The translations under genes and the position numbers were made by a program. From Gottfriedia acidiceleris (lineage in GTDB: Bacteria > Bacillota > Bacilli > Bacillales > Bacillaceae_G), in NCBI RefSeq assembly GCF_004138285.1, contig NZ_SCFN01000008.1, positions 186,001-250,000 of the forward strand: a DNA stretch of 64,000 nt, given 5' to 3'. Shown here in pieces: positions 43,081 through 50,457 of the stretch (positions within the stretch are counted from its first letter, which is position 1; each line of letters begins with the position of its first letter). The notes beneath the pieces are model-generated. The model saw only the letters and a program-made list of their open reading frames with translations. It was not told where the DNA came from and ran no database searches.

Positions 43081-44190
43081 ATGAAAACTAAAATAATGAC
43101 AATATTTGGTACTAGACCTGAGGCAATCAAAATGGCACCTCTTGTTCTAGAACTAGCTAAATATGTAGAACATATTGAATCAATTGTTACTGTAACAGCT
43201 CAACATAGACAAATGCTTGACCAAGTTCTTGAAATTTTTGATATTAAACCAGACTATGATTTAAATATAATGAAGGATAGACAAACACTAATTGACGTAA
43301 CAACACGTGGTTTAGAAGGACTAAATAAAATTATGCAAGATGTAAAACCAGATATAGTTTTAGTTCATGGTGATACAACTACAACATTTATTGCAAGCTT
43401 AGCGGCATTTTACAACCAAATTGCAATTGGTCATGTCGAGGCTGGGTTACGTACATGGGAAAAGTACTCTCCTTACCCAGAGGAAATGAACCGTCAATTA
43501 ACTGGAGTATTGGCTGATCTTCATTTTTCACCAACTACAAAATCTGCACAAAACTTACTAAAAGAAAACAAAAATGAAGATACGATTTTTATTACCGGAA
43601 ATACAGCGATTGATGCACTGAAAACGACAGTAAAGGAAAATTATTCTCATCCGGTATTAGAATCTATTGGAAATGATCGTTTAATTTTAATGACGGCTCA
43701 TCGACGTGAAAACCTTGGCGAGCCAATGCGTAATATGTTTAAAGCTATAAAACGTCTTGTTGAAAAACATCAAGATATTCAAGTAGTTTATCCAGTACAT
43801 ATGAATCCAGTTGTGCGTGAAATCGCAAATGAAATCTTAGGAAATGACGATAGAATTCAACTAATTGAACCATTAGATGTTATCGATTTCCATAATTTTG
43901 CCGCACGATCGCATTTAATTTTAACTGATTCCGGTGGTGTGCAAGAGGAAGCACCTTCTCTTGGTGTACCAGTACTTGTATTACGTGATACAACTGAACG
44001 CCCTGAAGGTATTGAAGCGGGTACATTAAAGCTTGCGGGTACAGATGAGGAAGTTATTTTTACATTAGCAGACGAACTTCTATCAGATGATGAAGCACAC
44101 TCGAAAATGGCGAAAGCTTCTAACCCTTATGGTGACGGAGAGGCTTCTAGGAGAATAGTAGAAGCAATTATTAACCATTTTAATAAATGA
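43081..44190 (+). CDS. wecB: UDP-N-acetylglucosamine 2-epimerase (non-hydrolysing), copy 1
   Basis: A 369-residue cytoplasmic epimerase interconverting UDP-GlcNAc and UDP-ManNAc. Motifs are FGTRPEAIKMAPLV, VHGDTTTTF, GHVEAGLRT, TAHRREN and DSGGVQEEAPSLG. It supplies UDP-ManNAc for wecC and the WecG-like transferase in the same locus. A near-identical paralogue lies at 57253. The codon use is less AT-extreme than in the 33-42 kb block. The ATG follows AGAGGAG. Confidence 0.95.
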   Translation: MKTKIMTIFGTRPEAIKMAPLVLELAKYVEHIESIVTVTAQHRQMLDQVLEIFDIKPDYDLNIMKDRQTLIDVTTRGLEGLNKIMQDVKPDIVLVHGDTTTTFIASLAAFYNQIAIGHVEAGLRTWEKYSPYPEEMNRQLTGVLADLHFSPTTKSAQNLLKENKNEDTIFITGNTAIDALKTTVKENYSHPVLESIGNDRLILMTAHRRENLGEPMRNMFKAIKRLVEKHQDIQVVYPVHMNPVVREIANEILGNDDRIQLIEPLDVIDFHNFAARSHLILTDSGGVQEEAPSLGVPVLVLRDTTERPEGIEAGTLKLAGTDEEVIFTLADELLSDDEAHSKMAKASNPYGDGEASRRIVEAIINHFNK

Positions 44191-44376
44191 TTGAAAATAT
44201 AATTTTTATGGAAAGCACAGGTAAACCTTTAAAGAGTAGTCTGGGCCTTTTTTGCATTTTTATAAGTAAAATAAAAGCCTAGTGCTTGAAGGTTCATAAA
44301 AGAGAAAATAGTTTTCGGGAAAGAAAGATTAACTATCATTATATTATAAAGAAGAAACTAAAAAGGAGAGATTTTC

Positions 44377-45378
44377 ATGATTCTAGTCGTTGGCGGAGCA
44401 GGATACATAGGAAGTCACACAGTTAAAGAATTAGTCGAACAAAATTATGAAGTAGTAGTTTTAGATAATCTAACAACCGGTCACCGAGACGCAGTAGATG
44501 AGCGAGCGATCTTTGTTGAAGGTGATCTAGGGGATGCAACTGTTTTAGAAACTGTTTTCTCAACATACAAAATTGATGCCGTAATGCATTTTGCTGCTTA
44601 TAGTTTAGTAGGAGAGTCTGTTATGAATCCATTAAAATATTATCAAAATAATGTTGGTGCGACATTAACATTACTAGATAATATGATAAAGTTTGACGTA
44701 AAGAAATTTATCTTCTCTTCTACTGCAGCAACATATGGTATTCCCGAAGTCGATATCATTACAGAAGAAACAGTAACGAATCCAATCAATCCATATGGCC
44801 AATCAAAGTTAATGATAGAAAAAATCTTAGCTGACTTCCACAAAGCATATGGTTTAGGCTATGTTGTGCTACGTTACTTCAATGCAGCGGGAGCACATGC
44901 TACGGGATTAATTGGAGAGGATCACAATCCTGAAACACATTTAATTCCACTTGTACTACAGCATTTACTTGGTCAACGTGAGTCAATCAGTATATTTGGA
45001 AGTGATTACCCAACTCTAGATGGCACATGTATCCGCGATTATATCCATATTACTGACTTGGCATCGGCACATATTTTAGCTCTAGCAAGTTTACTAGAAA
45101 ATGGTGAACTTAATAAGACATACAATTTAGGGAATGGAAAAGGATTTTCTGTAAATGAGATTATTGAAACATGTGAACGAATTACAGAAAGAAATGCAAA
45201 TGTCATCTTTACTGAACGTCGTGAAGGCGATCCAGCTCAACTAATTGCTTCATCACAAAAAATATATGAAGAATTAGGCTGGGAGACGAAATATTCTTTA
45301 GAGAAAATAATCGAAACAGCCTGGAATTGGCATCAAAAGAATCCAAATGGATATAAGAAACAATTTATTATGAACTGA
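44377..45378 (+). CDS. galE: UDP-glucose 4-epimerase, copy 1
   Basis: A 333-residue SDR enzyme making UDP-galactose from UDP-glucose. It has the NAD motif GGAGYIGSHT at residues 6-15, the catalytic SST and the NPYGQSK (YxxxK) motif, and RDYIH for UDP-sugar binding. It is one of three galE genes in the window and is very similar to the one at 62999. The ATG follows AAAAGGAGAG. Confidence 0.95.
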   Translation: MILVVGGAGYIGSHTVKELVEQNYEVVVLDNLTTGHRDAVDERAIFVEGDLGDATVLETVFSTYKIDAVMHFAAYSLVGESVMNPLKYYQNNVGATLTLLDNMIKFDVKKFIFSSTAATYGIPEVDIITEETVTNPINPYGQSKLMIEKILADFHKAYGLGYVVLRYFNAAGAHATGLIGEDHNPETHLIPLVLQHLLGQRESISIFGSDYPTLDGTCIRDYIHITDLASAHILALASLLENGELNKTYNLGNGKGFSVNEIIETCERITERNANVIFTERREGDPAQLIASSQKIYEELGWETKYSLEKIIETAWNWHQKNPNGYKKQFIMN

Positions 45379-45529
45379 AGTTAACATGACCTTCTTTTTG
45401 GAGGTTATATGTTTTTTACTTTTCAAAAAATTAACAAATAAAAATTAGGCAAATACCTATCTAATCAAGTAAGATGAAAGTAAGTAAATTTGGTTAACTA
45501 ATTAAGTTCATAATTAAAGGAGAAAAATC

Positions 45530-46483
45530 TTGTCCAGATCAGAAAAACGCTCATCTAAAAAAATGTCCACAACAAAAAAAGTACTATTAATCGTACTAAG
45601 TGTACTAGTTGTAATCGGTCTAGGAATAGGCGGTTATGCGTATTCGATTTACCACAATGTAAATAAAACATCAGACGCAATCTATAAAGACATAAAGAAA
45701 ACAGATAAACGAAAAGAAGAAGTAAATGTTGAAAAGAAAGAACCTTTCTCTATTTTACTATTAGGGGTTGATCATCGTCCAGGTGATAAGGGTCGTTCGG
45801 ATTCAATGATTGTGTTGACGGTTAATCCGAATACAAATACAACAAAAATGGTTAGTATTCCACGTGATACAAGAACTGAAATTGTTGGAAAAGGTAAGGA
45901 AGATAAAATCAACCATGCCTATGCATTTGGTGGAATTCAAATGTCTGTTGATACAGTTGAAAACTTCTTGAACATTCCTATTGATTATTATCTTGAAGTT
46001 AATATGGAAGGGTTTAAGGATATCGTTGAAGCAGTAGGTGGAGTAGATGTGAATAATGACTTAGACTTTACTTATGATGGTGTTCACTTTACGAAGGGAC
46101 CAATCCATTTAAATGGTGTAGATGCCTTAAAATTCTCTCGTATGCGTAAGTTAGATCCTCGTGGTGACTTTGGTCGAGAGCTTCGACAAAGAGAAATTCT
46201 TGAAGCGGTTATTAAAAAGGGAGCTTCAATTTCTTCCTTAACAAACTATCAATCGATTTTACAAGCGGTTCAAAAGAATGTTGTGACGAATATTACTTTA
46301 GGTGATATGGTTTCGATTCAAAAGGATTACCGTGCGGCTGCGCAAAATATTAGTAAAACCCAAGTTAAAGGTGAAGGCAAGATGATTAATAAAATTTATT
46401 ATTTTATTGTATCGAAAGAAGAAAAAGATAATATATCTAATGATCTTCGTCAGCACTTAGAACTACCTTCGGAAACAAAATAA
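45530..46483 (+). CDS. LytR-CpsA-Psr (LCP) family glycopolymer ligase
   Basis: A 317-residue membrane protein with a basic N terminus, one helix (about 15-37) and an extracellular LCP domain. Pyrophosphate-binding arginines and aspartates are visible in LLGVDHRPGDKGRSDSM, SIPRDTR and FSRMRK..RGDFGRELRQRE. LCP enzymes transfer lipid-linked glycopolymers to peptidoglycan. Placed at the end of the EPS block, it probably anchors this polymer or that of the next cluster. It starts at TTG 45530 behind AAAGGAG, and a strong terminator follows. Confidence 0.93.
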   Translation: MSRSEKRSSKKMSTTKKVLLIVLSVLVVIGLGIGGYAYSIYHNVNKTSDAIYKDIKKTDKRKEEVNVEKKEPFSILLLGVDHRPGDKGRSDSMIVLTVNPNTNTTKMVSIPRDTRTEIVGKGKEDKINHAYAFGGIQMSVDTVENFLNIPIDYYLEVNMEGFKDIVEAVGGVDVNNDLDFTYDGVHFTKGPIHLNGVDALKFSRMRKLDPRGDFGRELRQREILEAVIKKGASISSLTNYQSILQAVQKNVVTNITLGDMVSIQKDYRAAAQNISKTQVKGEGKMINKIYYFIVSKEEKDNISNDLRQHLELPSETK

Positions 46484-46512
46484 CATCTAAATCTTAGATG
46501 AAATATTTCTCA

Positions 46513-46558
46513 AGAACCACCGTTAAAAGTTATCTTTTTAACGGTGGTTCTTTTTTTA
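46513..46558 (+). terminator. Strong terminator closing the EPS block
   Basis: AGAACCACCGTTAAAA pairs perfectly with TTTTAACGGTGGTTCT, followed by T7. Confidence 0.95.
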
Positions 46559-46690
46559 TGACTTTTTTACCTCTAGGACCCTACTTTCCCTCCATTTAGA
46601 ATTCCAATCCCCTAAGAATTTAACCTACACAACCCCTTAACCATCATCATAATAATATATATATTCCTAAATGTTTAGGAGGTCTTTGCG

Positions 46691-47569
46691 ATAAAAGGGA
46701 TTATACTTGCAGGTGGTAGTGGTACTCGACTTTATCCATTAACGATGGTGACTAGTAAGCAGCTATTGCCTGTGTATGATAAACCAATGATTTATTATCC
46801 GTTATCTACTTTAATGCTGGCGGGTATTAGGGAGATTTTAATTATATCGACTCCGGAGGATCTGCCTCGTTTTGAGGCGTTATTAGGCGATGGTTCTCAG
46901 TTTGGAGTTTCGTTGAAATATAAAGTACAGCCTAGTCCAGATGGGTTGGCACAGGCTTTTATTATTGGTGAAGAGTTTATAGGAAAAGACTCTGTTGCCA
47001 TGATATTAGGTGACAATATTTATTATGGAAGCGGGTTGCGTAGTATTTTGAAGAAAGCTGCGATGAAGGAAAAAGGGGCAACAGTGTTCGGTTATCATGT
47101 ACATGATCCTGAGCGATTTGGTGTTGTAGAATTTGATGAGTCTGGGAAAGTTTTGAGCATTGAAGAAAAGCCAGTAGCTCCGAAATCAAATTATGCAGTA
47201 ACGGGATTGTATTTTTACGATAATCGTGTCATTGAAATTGCTAAAAACGTAAAACCATCCAATCGTGGTGAATTGGAGATTACTTCTGTAAATGAAGCTT
47301 ATTTAAACTTGGGTGAGTTAGAAGTTGAGTTACTAGGTCGCGGTTATACGTGGTTAGATACTGGAACGCATGATAGTTTGGTTTCGGCAACAAATTTTGT
47401 CAAAACAATTGAAGAGCATCAAGGGATTAAAATATCTGCTCCAGAAGAGGTCGCCTATATTAATGGATGGATTAACAAAGAACAATTATTACGTTTAAGT
47501 GAATCGCTTAGTAAAACAAGTTATGGTAACTATTTACGAAAAGTAGCAAATGGTGAGATCAAATATTAG
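46691..47569 (+). CDS. rmlA: Glucose-1-phosphate thymidylyltransferase with AUA start codon
   Basis: The first enzyme of dTDP-rhamnose synthesis, making dTDP-glucose from dTTP and glucose-1-phosphate. Homology demands the N-terminal pyrophosphorylase motif [17 protein letters not shown], which is encoded from 46694. No ATG, GTG or TTG is in frame upstream of it, and the codon where the Met belongs is ATA (46691-46693), 8 nt after a perfect AGGAGG (46677-46682). The first in-frame ATG, 46745, would delete the whole nucleotide-binding loop. The full length from ATA is 292 residues, normal for RmlA. The rest is intact ([35 protein letters not shown]). It heads rmlA-C-D-B. Confidence 0.88.
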   Translation: MKGIILAGGSGTRLYPLTMVTSKQLLPVYDKPMIYYPLSTLMLAGIREILIISTPEDLPRFEALLGDGSQFGVSLKYKVQPSPDGLAQAFIIGEEFIGKDSVAMILGDNIYYGSGLRSILKKAAMKEKGATVFGYHVHDPERFGVVEFDESGKVLSIEEKPVAPKSNYAVTGLYFYDNRVIEIAKNVKPSNRGELEITSVNEAYLNLGELEVELLGRGYTWLDTGTHDSLVSATNFVKTIEEHQGIKISAPEEVAYINGWINKEQLLRLSESLSKTSYGNYLRKVANGEIKY

Positions 47570-47587
47570 CTCGAGGGGTCATTATCA

Positions 47588-48148
47588 ATGAAAATTACAG
47601 AAACTTTTATAAAAGGAATTGTAGTGATTGAACCGACCGTTTTTGGTGATCACCGTGGTTGGTTTATGGAGACATATAATGATTCTAAAATGAAGGATTT
47701 TGGAATGGATTTAAATTTTGTTCAAGATAATCAATCATTTTCTGCATTGAAGGGAACGTTACGTGGGTTGCATTATCAGTTATCTCCAAAAGCACAAACG
47801 AAATTAGTTCGTTGTACAAGGGGTTCCATTTTTGATGTGGCTATCGATATTCGAAAAGGGAGTCCGACATACGGAAAATGGTTCGGAATCGAGTTAAGTG
47901 CAGAAAATAAAAAACAATTATTCATACCAAAAGGATTTGCTCACGGTTTTATGACTTTAACAGATGATGTGGAAGTTCAATATAAGGTTGATGAGCTATA
48001 TTCACCTGAATGTGATCGAGGCATTATTTGGAACGACCCAGTTATTCAGGTGGAATGGCCAATCAATATATCTCCATTATTATCTGCAAAGGACAAAATC
48101 GCACCATTATTAAAGGATGCTGAAAATAATTTTATCTATAAGGAGTAA
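47588..48148 (+). CDS. rmlC: dTDP-4-dehydrorhamnose 3,5-epimerase
   Basis: A 186-residue cupin enzyme, third step of the rhamnose pathway by chemistry. The active-site His/Asp region RGLHYQLSP, the VRCTRGSIFDVAIDIRKGSPTYGKW core and the FIPKGFAHGFMTL motif are all present. It lies 18 nt after rmlA and 5 nt before rmlD, clearly in one operon. The ATG has the RBS GAGGGG. Confidence 0.95.
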   Translation: MKITETFIKGIVVIEPTVFGDHRGWFMETYNDSKMKDFGMDLNFVQDNQSFSALKGTLRGLHYQLSPKAQTKLVRCTRGSIFDVAIDIRKGSPTYGKWFGIELSAENKKQLFIPKGFAHGFMTLTDDVEVQYKVDELYSPECDRGIIWNDPVIQVEWPINISPLLSAKDKIAPLLKDAENNFIYKE

Positions 48149-48153
48149 GATAA

Positions 48154-49014
48154 ATGAAGGTTTTAGTAACTGGTTACGGTGGGCAGTTAGGCTATGATGT
48201 CGTTCGGGCATGTGAACAACATGGTTTAGTTGTAAAAGGAATCGGACGAAAAGAACTGGATATTACTGAAAGGGAATCTGTTTCTTCTATTATAGATTCA
48301 TATAAACCAGATGTAATTGTTCACTGTGCTGCCTATACGGCGGTGGATAAAGCTGAAGATGATAAAGAGAATTGCTGGAATGTGAATGTAGAAGGAACGA
48401 GATATTTAGTTGAAGCTGCGAAAAAGCACCATTCAAAGTTCCTTTATATTAGTACGGACTATGTATTTAATGGAAATGGTGAAAGTCCTTTTAATGAAGA
48501 TGACCAACCAGACCCAATCGGTTATTATGGATTAACAAAGTATGAAGGTGAAAGAGTTGTTCAATCATTAATCGAAAACTATTTTATTGTTCGTATTTCG
48601 TGGGTATTTGGAGTAAATGGGAATAATTTTATTAAAACAATGTTAAGACTATCAGAAACTAGAAATGAATTAAATATAGTCGAAGATCAAATCGGTTCAC
48701 CAACCTATACAATTGATTTGGCTATATTAATAGTAGATTTAATTAAATCTGATAAATATGGAATCTATCACGCAACAAATGAAGGCTTTACTAGTTGGGC
48801 TGATTTTGCAAAAGAAATATTCAAGCAAACCGATAGTAAAACTTTAGTAAAATCGATTGCATCCGAAGACTACCCTACTCGAGTAGCTAGACCGAAAAAT
48901 TCGAGATTATCAAAACAAAAGCTAGTAGAAAATGGCTTTCAATCTTTACCTTCATGGCAAGACGCATTAGCAAGGTATTTAGTTCAATTAAATAAAAGAG
49001 ACGAGGTACAGTAA
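48154..49014 (+). CDS. rmlD: dTDP-4-dehydrorhamnose reductase
   Basis: A 286-residue SDR enzyme making dTDP-L-rhamnose, the last step. It has the N-terminal GYGGQLGYDV dinucleotide motif, the STDYVFNG motif and YYGLTKYEGE (YxxxK), plus VRISWVFG. It is 5 nt after rmlC and 4 nt before rmlB. Confidence 0.95.
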   Translation: MKVLVTGYGGQLGYDVVRACEQHGLVVKGIGRKELDITERESVSSIIDSYKPDVIVHCAAYTAVDKAEDDKENCWNVNVEGTRYLVEAAKKHHSKFLYISTDYVFNGNGESPFNEDDQPDPIGYYGLTKYEGERVVQSLIENYFIVRISWVFGVNGNNFIKTMLRLSETRNELNIVEDQIGSPTYTIDLAILIVDLIKSDKYGIYHATNEGFTSWADFAKEIFKQTDSKTLVKSIASEDYPTRVARPKNSRLSKQKLVENGFQSLPSWQDALARYLVQLNKRDEVQ

Positions 49015-49018
49015 AAAC

Positions 49019-50023
49019 ATGAAAGTAGCTGTTACAGGCGGTGCCGGATTTATCGGTGGAAACTTTGTTCAATACATGATAAATAAATACCCATCCTATT
49101 CAATATATAATCTAGATGCTTTAACGTATGCAGGTGACTTAACAAAGCATAAAAATATCGAACAAAATGAAAACTATCATTTTATCAAAATTGATATTTC
49201 AAACCGTGAAGAAATCATGACATTATTTAAAAAAGAAAAGTTCGACTATGTCATCCACTTCGCAGCTGAAAGCCATGTTGATCGCTCAATAACAGACCCA
49301 AGTATATTCGTAATAACAAATGTTTTAGGAACTCAAGTTTTACTAGATGCTTCAAAAGCGATAAACGTTAAGAAATTTGTACATGTATCTACAGATGAGG
49401 TGTATGGTGAACTTGATTTTGACCCTACAACTTTTTTTACAGAAGATACACCTCTACAACCGAATAGCCCGTACTCTGCAAGTAAAGCCTCATCTGACTT
49501 ATTAGTTCGTGCATATCATGAAACGTTTGGATTTCCTATGAATATCACACGCTGTTCAAATAATTATGGACCGTATCACTTTCCAGAGAAGTTAATTCCA
49601 TTAACGATTTCTCGTGTATTAAATGACCAAAAAGTTCCTGTTTATGGTACTGGTGAAAATATTCGTGACTGGCTACATGTTCTTGACCATTGCTCAGCTA
49701 TTGATCTAGTAATGCATAGAGGAGAAAATGGGGAAGTATACAATGTAGGTGGACATAACGAGCGTACAAATTTAGAGGTCGTTAAGCAAATCATTTCAAC
49801 ACTTGGTAAATCTGAAGACTTAATTGAATACGTTAAAGACCGTTTAGGGCATGATAAACGATATGCGATTGACCCTAGTAAATTAGAAAAATTAGGATGG
49901 AAGCCTACTTATAATTTCGATACTGGAATAGCTCAAACTGTTCAGTGGTATGTGGAAAATAAAGAATGGTGGAAAAGAATCGTTTCTGGTGAGTATAAGA
50001 AGTACGTTGAAGAAGGTAATTAA
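49019..50023 (+). CDS. rmlB: dTDP-glucose 4,6-dehydratase
   Basis: A 334-residue extended SDR enzyme, the second step of the pathway. It has GGAGFIGGNFV for NAD, AAESHVDRSI, STDEVYGEL and YSASKA (catalytic YxxxK), and the late R-DWLHV and GHDKRYAIDPSKL motifs. It is the last gene of rmlACDB and is followed after about 55 nt by a terminator. The operon therefore makes dTDP-L-rhamnose; the rhamnosyltransferase that uses it is probably among the genes downstream. Confidence 0.95.
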   Translation: MKVAVTGGAGFIGGNFVQYMINKYPSYSIYNLDALTYAGDLTKHKNIEQNENYHFIKIDISNREEIMTLFKKEKFDYVIHFAAESHVDRSITDPSIFVITNVLGTQVLLDASKAINVKKFVHVSTDEVYGELDFDPTTFFTEDTPLQPNSPYSASKASSDLLVRAYHETFGFPMNITRCSNNYGPYHFPEKLIPLTISRVLNDQKVPVYGTGENIRDWLHVLDHCSAIDLVMHRGENGEVYNVGGHNERTNLEVVKQIISTLGKSEDLIEYVKDRLGHDKRYAIDPSKLEKLGWKPTYNFDTGIAQTVQWYVENKEWWKRIVSGEYKKYVEEGN

Positions 50024-50075
50024 GAACTTTGACTTAATAATAAAATAAAATAAAATAAAATTCATATAAAGTGTA

Positions 50076-50106
50076 CCACTGCATTAATTTGCAGTGGCAT
50101 TTTTTT
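50076..50106 (+). terminator. Terminator of the rml operon
   Basis: CCACTGCA pairs with TGCAGTGG across TTAATT, followed by a T7 run. Just upstream is a short (AAAAT)n tract. Confidence 0.85.
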
Positions 50107-50197
50107 AGTAAAATCCTAGATTAGTACGAAGCCAAAAGAGAGTTGTAAAATGTCACAAATTTAAAATATTTAGAATACATCTTTAGTTGTTTTTTTA

Positions 50198-50206
50198 TGG
50201 TATAAT
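50198..50206 (+). promoter_or_regulatory. Extended -10 promoter for the GT2-TagB/F gene
   Basis: TGGTATAAT is a perfect extended -10 element; a convincing -35 is not needed and none is seen. It leaves an unusually long leader of about 250 nt before the start codon at 50458. Within the leader, ATTTAAAT (50291-50298) and ATTTAAAT (50304-50311) form an A/T-only hairpin followed by GG and T10, a weak terminator-like attenuator. The rest of the 50107-50457 spacer holds no gene. Confidence 0.55.
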
Positions 50207-50457
50207 CTAAATTATTATTAAAAATATTAAAATTTCATTACAAAAATCATATAAAAACTTAAGTGTTTTGTATTGTTCGAAACAAAAGCGATTTAAATCA
50301 AGAATTTAAATGGTTTTTTTTTTATAAAAAATAATTAGATTTTATATGAGGTAGGAATCAAATGTTTTGACCTGATGATTTAATTTTGAATTTAAATCAT
50401 GAATTACTAAATTTTGTAATAAGAGGAAGTGCAAAGTTTTAAAAAGGGGATAAATAC

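Noticed and set aside
46745-47569. rmlA starting at ATG 46745
   Set aside because: It would lack the [11 protein letters not shown] nucleotide-binding loop, and the perfect AGGAGG is 62 nt too far upstream for this ATG.
50040-50061. (AAAAT)n short tandem repeat
   Set aside because: Low-complexity AT sequence next to a terminator; too short to call a variable repeat or CRISPR-like element.
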